A DNA stretch of 8,678 bases from Clostridiales bacterium (lineage in GTDB: Bacteria; Bacillota; Clostridia; Oscillospirales; CAG-272). The notes beneath the pieces were generated by a model that worked only from the letters and a program-made list of their open reading frames with translations, did no database searches and was not told the DNA's origin. Shown here piece after piece: positions 1 to 6,104 of this stretch (the stretch's first letter is position 1; the number at the start of each line of letters is the position of its first letter). The DNA lies in the NCBI GenBank assembly GCA_004554105.1, contig SFNW01000080.1, positions 1-8,678 on the forward strand, written 5' to 3'. The translations under genes and the position numbers were made by a program.

Positions 1-278
1 AACCCGCATAAAAAATCGCAAAAAAGACTTTTGAAGATTTTAGAAGATTTTTGGTACAGGTTGCTCGAAAAATTTAGCTCCAAATCGTCATAATATCATA
101 CATTTATGTAATATAAACACATATAATTCTATATAATCCCACACTATTACACAGACTTTTATTCGTGGTGTCTTTTTTGCACTATATTTCCAACGTTTGC
201 AGGTTTAGCGTGACATTTTTGCATAAAGTGCCCATTACAGGGTACACTTTAGCTTTTTAAGTCCAGATTATTTTCCTG
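1..278. other. AT-rich non-coding region
   Basis: No credible gene is visible here. The base composition is far more AT-rich than the rest of the window. It contains a 10-bp-spaced direct repeat of GAAGATTTT (33-41 and 43-51), a short palindrome TACAT-TT-ATGTA (99-110) and two TATAAT hexamers 10 bp apart (122-127 and 132-137). Neither hexamer has a convincing -35 box at 16-18 bp, so I do not call a promoter. It lies downstream of the minus-strand reading frame ending at 279 and so would hold its 3' untranslated region. Confidence 0.6.
225..250. repeat. Short inverted repeat downstream of minus-strand frame
   Basis: AAAGTG (225-230) pairs with CACTTT (245-250), and inner CCC (231-233) pairs with GGG (240-242). 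The loop is ATTACA, with a two-base bulge on the right arm. It sits 29 bases past the stop codon of the minus-strand frame ending at 279, where a terminator would be expected. On that strand it is not followed by a proper T run, so its role as a terminator is uncertain. Confidence 0.35.
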
Positions 279-590
279 TTATTTTCCTGCCTGAAGCAGA
301 TCCCTTATTTCTCTGAGCAGCTGAATGTCCTCAGGAACAGGGGCAGGTTCCGGCTCGGCAGGCTCAGCGGCATCGTCGGTGGCGCCGGTGCCCTCGGAAA
401 CGCCGGCAGTCTCCTGCTCAGCCTCTTTCTCCACCTCCTGCGCGAGCGCCGCGTAGGACTTGAGTGCGGTGTAGACAAACTCAAAGCTCAGTGCCTGACC
501 GTCGGAGGAGCTGACAACGTCCTTGTATGCGATGCCGATCAGCTTGCCGAGGAGCTTGCCGCCGATACGTTTGTCGAACTGCTGATACAT
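279..590 (-). CDS. Hypothetical protein, C-terminal part believable, N-terminus doubtful
   Basis: I do not recognise this protein. The reading frame stays open far upstream, to 1223, but beyond about 550 it lies antisense to the sigma factor and anti-sigma-like genes and is almost certainly a shadow there. The stretch from about 540 down to 279 looks protein-like. A helical segment is followed by an acidic, Ala/Glu/Pro-rich linker, then a final amphipathic helix reading EDIQLLREIRDLLQ. A similar ending occurs at the C-terminus of MscL mechanosensitive channels and some other small membrane proteins, but no transmembrane helix precedes it here, so I do not call MscL. An ATG at 588-590 is the first candidate start inside the window, but it lacks a convincing ribosome binding site and lies inside sequence that encodes sigma region 2 on the other strand. 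The true N-terminus is probably missing, as explained in the junction finding. Confidence 0.35.
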   Translation of the reverse strand: MYQQFDKRIGGKLLGKLIGIAYKDVVSSSDGQALSFEFVYTALKSYAALAQEVEKEAEQETAGVSEGTGATDDAAEPAEPEPAPVPEDIQLLREIRDLLQAGK

Positions 591-968
591 AAGAAGCGAT
601 TTCTCGGAAACAGCGATTTCAAAACCTATCTGTATTCCATAGGACGCCATAAAGCGATTGACTATATCCGCAAGGACGCGCGCAGAAAAACCGTGGCAAC
701 CGACGAGATTCTCGAGCTTGCGGATACGGAGCGGATTGAGGAGGACTACATTGCCGACGAGAGCAGGCGCGCATTGCATCGGGCAATCGGAAAGCTCGGC
801 GAGGATTCCCGCGCGGCGGTGTATCTCGTCTTTTTCGAGGAACTTTCCTACGAGGACGCCGCGCGCGTGCTCGGCAAAAACAAAAAGCAAATCGACAACC
901 TGATTTACCGTGCCAAAACGGCACTGAAAAAAATTCTGACAGAGGAGGGGTGTGGCGATGCGAAATAG
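537..968 (+). CDS. ECF-type RNA polymerase sigma factor, 5'-truncated
   Basis: This is the C-terminal ~143 residues of a sigma-70 family extracytoplasmic-function sigma factor, which would direct RNA polymerase to a small regulon. Homology starts around LAEELAADTF (region 2.1/2.2). It continues through FKTYLYSIGRHKAIDYIRK (regions 2.3-2.4, -10 recognition), a variable linker, and a full region 4 with SYEDAARVLGKNKKQIDNLI and RAKTALKKIL (helix-turn-helix for the -35 box). ECF sigmas usually have 160-190 residues, so roughly the first 25-40 are missing. The frame is open from 261, but it has no ATG, GTG or TTG before a GTG at 693, which falls after region 2. A product starting there could not bind core polymerase normally. 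The gene overlaps the following anti-sigma-like gene by 11 bp, typical of a translationally coupled sigma/anti-sigma pair. The family call is firm. Whether the gene is broken in the genome or only in this assembly is open. Confidence 0.75.
   Translation, partial: DQLAEELAADTFVELLIHKKRFLGNSDFKTYLYSIGRHKAIDYIRKDARRKTVATDEILELADTERIEEDYIADESRRALHRAIGKLGEDSRAAVYLVFFEELSYEDAARVLGKNKKQIDNLIYRAKTALKKILTEEGCGDAK
541..561. repeat. 9-bp direct repeat at the sigma-factor break
   Basis: AGCTTGCCG occurs at 541-549 and again at 553-561, 12 bp apart. It lies where recognisable sigma-factor sequence begins and where the protein-like part of the opposite-strand frame ends. Such a short repeat could mark the recombination or assembly joint, or it could simply reflect the repeated Leu-Ala codons of LAEELAAD. 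Confidence 0.45.
943..960 (+). promoter_or_regulatory. Ribosome binding site fixing the anti-sigma-like start
   Basis: AGGAGG at 943-948 lies 9 bases before the ATG at 958, but only 3 bases before an upstream in-frame GTG at 952. The spacing therefore favours ATG 958. The site is inside the last codons of the sigma factor, so translation of the two genes is likely coupled. Confidence 0.65.
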
Positions 969-1698
969 AGAGCAGTTCAAGGCGTATGTGTATGCCAAGG
1001 CAGATGCGGCAGCGGCAAAGCGCAGAAAGATGCTTCGGCTGGCACTTGGCGGCGTTGCAGCATTTTGCGTCTGCGTCTGCGTAGGCAGTGCCGTCCTCTT
1101 CTCGGAAATGCAGAATAAAGCATCTTCGGATGCTTTGACGGCGGATATGTCGGCTGTCGCAACGTTTGCGCAGGCCGAGGGGAATGCGGAGGTTGCATAC
1201 GCAACGTCGACCGAGGCGGACAAAGCCGACGACGGCTTTGACTATGTGTTCGGTGCGTCCAATGAAATAACCGCAGAGACCGAGTGCGCGAATTCCGCCG
1301 TGACGGAAGACGTCGCAGACGCGCCCGCCGCCGTGAAGAATTATCTTTTTTCCGTAAATGCCTGCCCGCCGAGCTACGGGCTTGTCAGCGCGGCGCATTG
1401 CGAAGTCATTGAAAACGACGCCGAAAAAGAAGAATCGGCATCGTCGGACAACGGAACTGCGTCTGTTAGGGTCGGCATCAGCGCAAACTTTATGTCCAAG
1501 CCGACGGTTTCCGATGTGACGGTTGACTACAGCGGCGAGGTCATTACGATTACGGTATTTGCCGACCAAACACCGAGTCCCTTCGGTGCATACTTGTATT
1601 ATGCGACCGAATCGCTTGACGCAAACCGATACACGGGTCAGCCGATCGAACTCGATTTCAAACTCACGCCGGCAGAAGATACAAACAGTGAATCCTAA
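958..1698 (+). CDS. Single-pass membrane protein, putative anti-sigma factor
   Basis: The product has 246 residues. It has a short basic cytoplasmic N-terminus (about 1-24, rich in Lys/Arg/Ala), one transmembrane helix (about 25-48, with an unusual CVCVCVG run), and an acidic extracytoplasmic domain of about 195 residues. The C-terminal part (from about 155) looks folded, while 50-125 is low-complexity and Ala/Glu/Thr-rich. I see no zinc-binding anti-sigma HxxxCxxC motif. The anti-sigma call rests on topology and on the 11-bp overlap with the upstream ECF sigma gene, an arrangement well known for sigma/anti-sigma pairs. If correct, the N-terminus would hold the sigma factor at the membrane until an envelope signal releases it. 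Here the cytoplasmic part is very short (~24 residues), so it could instead be a regulon member or accessory protein. vanY-like follows 19 bp later with no terminator between, suggesting one transcript. Confidence 0.6.
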   Translation: MRNREQFKAYVYAKADAAAAKRRKMLRLALGGVAAFCVCVCVGSAVLFSEMQNKASSDALTADMSAVATFAQAEGNAEVAYATSTEADKADDGFDYVFGASNEITAETECANSAVTEDVADAPAAVKNYLFSVNACPPSYGLVSAAHCEVIENDAEKEESASSDNGTASVRVGISANFMSKPTVSDVTVDYSGEVITITVFADQTPSPFGAYLYYATESLDANRYTGQPIELDFKLTPAEDTNSES

Positions 1699-1717
1699 TT
1701 GAAAAGGGGAGCAAGAT

Positions 1718-2614
1718 ATGCGCAAACTGCTTTGCATTTGCTTTGCGCTGTTGGGACTTTTGCAAACGGTTTCCTGCGCAAGTCAATCATTGCCCGAGGA
1801 GACGGGCTTGGAGACTTCCGCGGCGGTTACTTTGCTGACGCAGGCGCCCGATGCCACAACGGGCATTGCCGAAGAAACGGATTTTTCGGAGACGGCGGAA
1901 ACATCGGTGACCACGGAAAGCACGGAAGCGGTCACAATGGCGCAAACCTCGGCGGAAAGCACGGAAGCGACCGCAACCGCGCAAAAACCGGCGGTAAGCA
2001 CGACTGACGTCCCCGCCATCACCGACTTCGTCCCCTCTGTTTTAGAGGGGGAATATGCGATGGGCGGCGATCCGCTCATTGAAGAACGCGACGGATTTAC
2101 TTATGTAAACGGAATCCTGATCGTGAGTAAAAGCTATGCCATACCGAAAAATTACGATCCGGCGGGCATCGCGCCGGAAGCGCAGGCTGCATTTGATGCG
2201 ATGAAAGCGGCGGCACAGGAAGACGGCATCAAGCTTAAAATCATTTCGGGATACCGCCCGTACAGGCAGCAGGACTCTGCCTATCACAACTACGCGGCGC
2301 GGGACGGGAAAGAGGCGGCTGACCGCTACTCCGCGCGCCCCGGTCACTCCGAACACCAGACAGGTCTTGCGATGGATTTGAACTCGCTCTCTTCCGGTTT
2401 CGGCGATACGGAGGTGGGGAAGTGGATTGCGGCGCACTGCGCCGAATACGGCTTTATTTTGCGGTATCCGCAGGGCAAAGAGGAAGAAACCGGTTATATG
2501 TATGAGCCGTGGCATATCCGCTATCTGAACGTGGAACTTGCCAAAGCGATTACGGAAAGCGGGCTTTCGCTCGAAGAATACCTTGGAATCCAATCGGTAT
2601 ATGCCGAGGAGTAG
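1718..2614 (+). CDS. VanY-type D-alanyl-D-alanine carboxypeptidase, peptidase M15B, predicted lipoprotein
   Basis: The product has 298 residues. It is a zinc-dependent carboxypeptidase expected to remove the terminal D-Ala from peptidoglycan stem peptides outside the membrane. A hydrophobic signal (1-19) ends at TVSC, so Cys20 is a plausible lipidation site, although the residues before it are not an ideal lipobox. Residues 21-110 form a Thr/Ser/Glu/Ala-rich tether with a 13-residue repeat. The catalytic domain (about 115-298) carries SGYRPYRQQ (177-185, substrate-binding Arg180), SEHQTGLAMD (zinc ligands His213 and Asp220) and EPWHIRY (263-269, catalytic Glu263 and zinc ligand His266). All key residues are present, so it should be active. 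A purine-rich AAAAGGGGAG site precedes the ATG. It is the last gene of the sigma/anti-sigma cluster, which suggests control by envelope stress. Without a vanHAX-type set nearby, a vancomycin-resistance role is not implied, and ordinary wall trimming (DacY/VanY-like) is more likely. Confidence 0.9.
   Translation: MRKLLCICFALLGLLQTVSCASQSLPEETGLETSAAVTLLTQAPDATTGIAEETDFSETAETSVTTESTEAVTMAQTSAESTEATATAQKPAVSTTDVPAITDFVPSVLEGEYAMGGDPLIEERDGFTYVNGILIVSKSYAIPKNYDPAGIAPEAQAAFDAMKAAAQEDGIKLKIISGYRPYRQQDSAYHNYAARDGKEAADRYSARPGHSEHQTGLAMDLNSLSSGFGDTEVGKWIAAHCAEYGFILRYPQGKEEETGYMYEPWHIRYLNVELAKAITESGLSLEEYLGIQSVYAEE
1915..1992 (+). repeat. Two 39-bp tandem repeats in the vanY-like linker
   Basis: Units 1915-1953 and 1954-1992 share 31 of 39 positions, including a 16-base identical start (GGAAAGCACGGAAGCG). 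They encode 13-residue Thr/Ser/Glu/Ala repeats in the stalk between the lipid anchor and the catalytic domain. In-frame gain or loss of units would change only stalk length. Confidence 0.7.
2032..2062 (+). promoter_or_regulatory. Hairpin-embedded Shine-Dalgarno before an internal in-frame ATG
   Basis: CCCCTCT (2032-2038) can pair with AGAGGGG (2044-2050) around a GTTTT loop. The right arm is a strong ribosome-binding-like purine run, AGAGGGGG (2044-2051). It sits 8 bases before an in-frame ATG (2060-2062, Met115), exactly at the start of the VanY catalytic domain. It could drive a second, unanchored product or be coincidence. Confidence 0.3.
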
Positions 2615-2634
2615 CCGAACTTTCTTGTTGCGGC

Positions 2635-2675
2635 GCATAAAAAGAAGACGGCAATCTGCCGTCTTCTTTTTATGC
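2635..2675. terminator. Bidirectional factor-independent terminator
   Basis: This is a perfect inverted repeat with 19-bp arms (2635-2653 and 2657-2675) and a three-base ATC loop. The core AAGACGGCA/TGCCGTCTT is flanked by A5 and T5 runs, so it reads as a stem with a U tail on both strands. It lies 20 bases after the vanY-like stop and 9 bases beyond the stop of the converging PEP carboxykinase gene, and so should end both transcripts. Confidence 0.92.
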
Positions 2676-2684
2676 AAATTTGAT

Positions 2685-4463
2685 TTAGCCGAGTCTCTTT
2701 TCGAGCGCGTCCAGCTCGTCATACAGCTCCTTCGGCATATGGTCGCCGATGACGCCGTAGAATTCGCGGATATTCTTGGCATCTTCCTTCCAGGAGGGAA
2801 CGTCGACCGTGAGCAGGTCCTTAATGGTGTCAAGCGTGACGTCCTTCAGACCCTCGATGTTGATGTCCTCTGCCTTCGGAACATAACCGATTGCAGTCTC
2901 GACAGCGCCGACCTTGTCTTCGCAGCGAGCGAGAATCCAAAGCAGAACACGCATATTGTCGCCGAAGCCGGGCCAGATGAAGTTGCCTTCGTCGTCGGTG
3001 CGGAACCAGTTGACGTTGAAGATTTTCGGCGGGTTGGGGATTTTCTTGCCCATCTCAAGCCAATGTGCGAAGTAGTCGCCCATGTTGTAGCCGACGAACG
3101 GGCGCATTGCCATCGGGTCGCGGCGGACTACGCCGACTGCACCCGCTGCCGCAGCCGTGGTCTCGGAAGCCATAATCGAGCCGACAAACGTGCCGTGCTG
3201 CCAGTTGAAGGACTGGTATACCAGCGGAGCGGTCTTTGCGCGGCGACCGCCGAAGACGATTGCGCTGATCGGGACGCCGGCGGGATTATTGAACTCGGAG
3301 GAGAGGCAAGGGCAGTTCTTTGCGCTTGCGGTGAATCTGGAGTTGGGGTGTGCGCCGCAGGTGCTCTTGTCCTTCTTGTCGTACTTGGTGTAGTCCCACT
3401 TGTTGCCCTTCCAGTCGATGGCGTTCTTCGGAGGATTGTTGTTGAGACCTTCCCACCAAACCGTGTTGTTGTCGAGGTCGTGAACAACATTCGTGAAGAT
3501 GGTGTCGCGCATCGTGGTGTGCAGTGCGTTCGGGTTGGACTTTTCGTTCGTGCCGGGCGCAACGCCGAAGAAGCCGTTCTCGGGGTTGACAGCCCACAGT
3601 CTGCCGTCCTTGCCGATGCGGAGCCATGCAATGTCGTCGCCGACGCACCAGGTCTTGTAGCCGAGGTTCTTGTAAACTGCCGGCGGAATCAGCATGGCAA
3701 GGTTGGTCTTGCCGCAGGCAGACGGGAATGCAGCGGAGATGTATTTAATCTCGCCGTTCGGGAATTCGATGCCGAGAATCAGCATGTGCTCTGCCATCCA
3801 GCCCTCTTTTCTGCCGAGGTAGGACGCGATGCGGAGTGCGAAGCACTTCTTGCCGAGCAGGACGTTTCCGCCGTAGCCGGAGTTGACCGACCAGATGGTG
3901 TTGTCCTCGGGGAAGTGGCAGATATAGCGGTTTTCCTCGTCGAGGTCAGCCTTTGCGTGCAGACCCTTAATGAAGTCGGGGCTGTCGCCGAGCGCTTCGA
4001 GAACGTTGTTGCCGACTCTCGTCATGATAAGCATATTCAGAACGACGTAAATCGAGTCGGTCAGCTCGATGCCGTACTTTGCGAAATCCGAGCCGACGAT
4101 GCCCATGGAATAGGGAATGACATACATCGTCTTGCCCTTCATCGAGCCGGTGTACAGCTTGGTGAGCTTTGCATAGCACTCTGCGGGAGCCATCCAGTTG
4201 TTGATGTTGCCGGCGTCCTCCTGCTTGGTCGTGCAGATGAAGGTGCGGTTTTCAACGCGTGCAACGTCGTTGAGCGCGGTTCTGTGCAGATAGCAGTTGG
4301 GGAGCAGCTCTTCATTCAGCTTGATGAGCTCGCCGGTGGAGCAAGCCTCTGCGCGAAGCTGTTCCGCCTGCTCGTCGGAACCGTCGATCCAGACGATTTT
4401 TTCAGGCTGCGTCATGGCAGCCATTTCGTCGATCCATTTTGTTACATGAACATTTTTGGTCAT
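2685..4463 (-). CDS. pckG: Phosphoenolpyruvate carboxykinase (GTP)
   Basis: The product has 592 residues, a normal full length for the GTP-dependent family (EC 4.1.1.32). It interconverts oxaloacetate + GTP and PEP + CO2 + GDP. In an anaerobe it may run in the gluconeogenic or the CO2-fixing direction. Recognisable elements are the PEP/substrate Arg in ENRTFIC (Arg73), SGYGGN (195-200), the metal-binding Lys in GGNVLLGKKCFALR (about 205-206), His226, the kinase P-loop FPSACGKT (246-253) with the hyper-reactive family Cys250 and Lys252, and the metal-binding VGDDIAW (274-280). The GTP family is separate in sequence from the ATP-dependent PckA type, and these motifs clearly belong to the GTP type. 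The start ATG (4461-4463) is preceded by AAAGGAG at suitable spacing. It is transcribed alone from a promoter at about 4532-4560 and ends at the shared terminator. It has no visible defects. Confidence 0.96.
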   Translation of the reverse strand: MTKNVHVTKWIDEMAAMTQPEKIVWIDGSDEQAEQLRAEACSTGELIKLNEELLPNCYLHRTALNDVARVENRTFICTTKQEDAGNINNWMAPAECYAKLTKLYTGSMKGKTMYVIPYSMGIVGSDFAKYGIELTDSIYVVLNMLIMTRVGNNVLEALGDSPDFIKGLHAKADLDEENRYICHFPEDNTIWSVNSGYGGNVLLGKKCFALRIASYLGRKEGWMAEHMLILGIEFPNGEIKYISAAFPSACGKTNLAMLIPPAVYKNLGYKTWCVGDDIAWLRIGKDGRLWAVNPENGFFGVAPGTNEKSNPNALHTTMRDTIFTNVVHDLDNNTVWWEGLNNNPPKNAIDWKGNKWDYTKYDKKDKSTCGAHPNSRFTASAKNCPCLSSEFNNPAGVPISAIVFGGRRAKTAPLVYQSFNWQHGTFVGSIMASETTAAAAGAVGVVRRDPMAMRPFVGYNMGDYFAHWLEMGKKIPNPPKIFNVNWFRTDDEGNFIWPGFGDNMRVLLWILARCEDKVGAVETAIGYVPKAEDINIEGLKDVTLDTIKDLLTVDVPSWKEDAKNIREFYGVIGDHMPKELYDELDALEKRLG

Positions 4464-4699
4464 AACATTCGATCTCCTTTTATAATTATTTTTTTATCAT
4501 TCTTATTGAACAACAATCTTCGCTAAATAAAACTATATCACAGTTTTGTCAAATTTGCAATAGAATTGTCAAAAAAGTAAAGAATCGGCGTTTTTACCGA
4601 ATGTACGGCGGTTTTGCCGCACTTTTTTCAAATATATTATGGGGACTTTGCGGAATTCGCAGCGCGGCGCCAAATAAGGCTCGACGTCCCGGGCTCCGA
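4464..4699. other. Intergenic region between pckG and the LysM-GH18 gene, with 20-bp-spaced repeats
   Basis: Besides the pckG leader and promoter, it holds two pairs of direct repeats, each spaced exactly 20 bp. TGTCAAA occurs at 4547-4553 and 4567-4573, and CGGCGnTTTTnCCG at 4586-4599 and 4606-4619. Each copy of the second pair can form a small hairpin. The part nearest the LysM-GH18 stop (4620-4699) contains only weak, imperfect inverted repeats and no convincing terminator for that gene. Confidence 0.55.
4532..4560 (-). promoter_or_regulatory. Predicted sigma-A promoter of pckG
   Basis: Read on the minus strand, TTGCAA (-35, at 4555-4560) is followed after 17 bases by TATAGT (-10, at 4532-4537). 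A TG one base before the -10 makes it an extended -10. Transcription would begin near 4525, giving an untranslated leader of about 60 bases. An alternative TTGACA (4547-4552) with TATTTA 17 bases later has a weaker -10. Confidence 0.55.
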
Positions 4700-5956
4700 T
4701 TAGTATTTGGCGATTTCGTACCGCTGATTCAGCATTTGCCAAAAGACCGGTGCGTCGTGTTCGAGCGACTGCACGCTGACGCCGCCGAGACCGAATTTAT
4801 CGACAAGCCCGAGCTTTTCAAAATACGAGTGCGCGTCCTCGTAGCTGAGGAAATGCTCGACCGGAAAACGGTGCTCGTCTTCGGTATAGGTGACATAGGG
4901 TGTGCGGCTTTCTTCGTCGAATTTTGCCGAAAGCGTCGGCGCGTTTGCCTTGAGCAGTGCATCGCCCGCGCCGACAATCCGCTTGCGGTAGCCGTTTGCC
5001 GATTTTGTATAGTCGATGCCGAAGGTCGGGATACCGAGCAGCAGCTTTGCGGCGTGCTTCGGGACAAAATCAGCACCGAGCAGCGTCTCGGTTTTTGTGT
5101 ACGGAGCGACAGGTGCTGCTGCCTTTTCGTCGTCCCACAGATAACTCCAAATCGGGGTCAAATCGGCGGTGTCAATCTGATTTTCAAGGATATGCGCCGC
5201 GAGGTCGGCGAAAGGCAGCCACGGCGATGCCAGACGAAGCCCCTGCTCGTCGCAGACGCTCTGCATGGCAAGCAGCAATTCGGCAAAGCGGTAGGCGTCG
5301 CCGCCCGATGCGGGCGGCAGGACGACCTCGATGCCGCCGTAGCCGCCGCTTTTTGCGGTATCAACCGCACTTTGAACGAAGCGTTCCGTGCTGTTGGGCG
5401 AGGCGAGAATCTGCGATACGGCGTTTTCGCCGTATCTGCCGTATTTGTCGGTGCTTTCGATGCACAAAAGCGGCAGGACGCGGTATTTCTTTGCCGCCGC
5501 AAGCAGCGGCGCGCGGTTTCCCATCGGTGTGACTTCGCCGTTTTGCAGCCGCGCCGCATTTTGTACCGAGAGGATTGAAATGTACGGCAGCCGCTTTGTG
5601 ATGTCGGCATCGGGCGCGGCGCCGGTGTAGGCGTGGACGAGAATCGGCTTACTTTCCGATTTGTCGTATCGAATATTCAGCGTCTGTGACGGCGTCAGCT
5701 CGGACGTCGAAAGCGTCGGATTGTTTTGCAGGAGAGAAAGCACGCTGATTTCGTTGCGCTCGGCGACCGACCCGATACTGTCACCGCCGCGCACGACGTC
5801 GGTGCGCGTCGGCTTTGACACGAGCAGTGCCTGACCGGGAATGAGCTTTCTTTCGGGAATGAGCGCGTTGTCGATGACCAGTCTGCTCGCGGGAATGCCG
5901 TACTGCTTGGAAATCGAATAGACGGTGTCGCCGTCCTCAACCGTATGAATAATCAT
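4700..5956 (-). CDS. LysM-domain protein with degenerate GH18 (SleL/YaaH-like) domain
   Basis: The product has 418 residues and no signal peptide. It carries two N-terminal LysM modules, residues 2-47 (HTVEDGDTVYSISKQYG, good match) and about 51-96 (more divergent). A GH18-like barrel (about 104-418) resembles the SleL/YaaH/YdhD spore-cortex N-acetylglucosaminidase group. LysM modules bind N-acetylglucosamine in peptidoglycan. Absence of a signal with LysM at the very N-terminus is typical of spore-coat or cortex members made in the mother cell. The catalytic DxxDxE strand is replaced: the aligned segment is YGGIEVVLPP (206-215), where both aspartates and the catalytic glutamate are missing. 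Elements after the active site are kept (LLLGIPTFGIDY, and GLGGVSVQSLEHD near the end). It may bind glycan without cutting it. The start has GAGGTG 5 bases upstream. The gene stands alone, divergent from eno. The architecture is confident; the exact role is not known. Confidence 0.82.
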   Translation of the reverse strand: MIIHTVEDGDTVYSISKQYGIPASRLVIDNALIPERKLIPGQALLVSKPTRTDVVRGGDSIGSVAERNEISVLSLLQNNPTLSTSELTPSQTLNIRYDKSESKPILVHAYTGAAPDADITKRLPYISILSVQNAARLQNGEVTPMGNRAPLLAAAKKYRVLPLLCIESTDKYGRYGENAVSQILASPNSTERFVQSAVDTAKSGGYGGIEVVLPPASGGDAYRFAELLLAMQSVCDEQGLRLASPWLPFADLAAHILENQIDTADLTPIWSYLWDDEKAAAPVAPYTKTETLLGADFVPKHAAKLLLGIPTFGIDYTKSANGYRKRIVGAGDALLKANAPTLSAKFDEESRTPYVTYTEDEHRFPVEHFLSYEDAHSYFEKLGLVDKFGLGGVSVQSLEHDAPVFWQMLNQRYEIAKY

Positions 5957-6104
5957 AGAAGCACCTCAAAATGTAATTTCTATCTGTCAGTATATGCAGA
6001 CGCATGAAATCTGTTGCAAGCCGAATGTTTCCTCTGCAAACGCTCCATAATAAAGGCGAAGTCAACAGACTTGAATTTCCTAATTTCGGTTCGGAGGGAC
6101 AATT
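5957..6104. promoter_or_regulatory. Divergent promoter region between LysM-GH18 gene and eno
   Basis: This 148-base gap must hold the start signals for both genes. For the minus-strand gene, TATACT (5989-5994, read on minus) is a good -10. The best -35 candidate, TTGCAA (6014-6019), is 19 bases away, longer than ideal. For eno, CATAAT (6046-6051) is a possible -10 with no recognisable -35 at 16-18 bp. The eno ribosome binding site GGAGGG (6093-6098) is clear, 6 bases before the ATG. Confidence 0.4.

Noticed and set aside
122..137. Double TATAAT as a promoter
   Set aside because: No adequate -35 hexamer at 16-18 bp on either strand. Such matches are expected by chance in AT-rich DNA.
279..400. 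mscL 3' end suggested by the LLREIRDLL ending
   Set aside because: No MscL transmembrane helix precedes the acidic linker, and the similar tail motif occurs in other proteins, so the family name is not supported.
591..1223. Upstream extension of the minus-strand frame ending at 279
   Set aside because: It is antisense to the sigma factor and anti-sigma-like genes, has a composition typical of a shadow frame and has no ribosome binding site.
1718..2614. Vancomycin-resistance cluster
   Set aside because: A VanY-like enzyme alone does not make a van cluster. No vanH, vanA/B-type ligase, vanX or vanRS genes are present in the window.
2538..4526. Long plus-strand open frame of 662 codons across pckG
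   Set aside because: It is the antisense shadow of the well-supported GTP-PEP carboxykinase gene. Its translation shows no recognisable domain, and it would run through a strong terminator.
4640..4695. Possible structured RNA or terminator after the LysM-GH18 gene (GGGAC/GTCCC outer pairing with inner short stems)
   Set aside because: The pairings are short and distant, with no U tract, and do not match any RNA family I recognise.
4601..5578. Plus-strand open frame opposite the LysM-GH18 gene
   Set aside because: It is antisense to a gene with clear LysM and GH18-like domains and is Arg/Cys/Val-rich without domain features.
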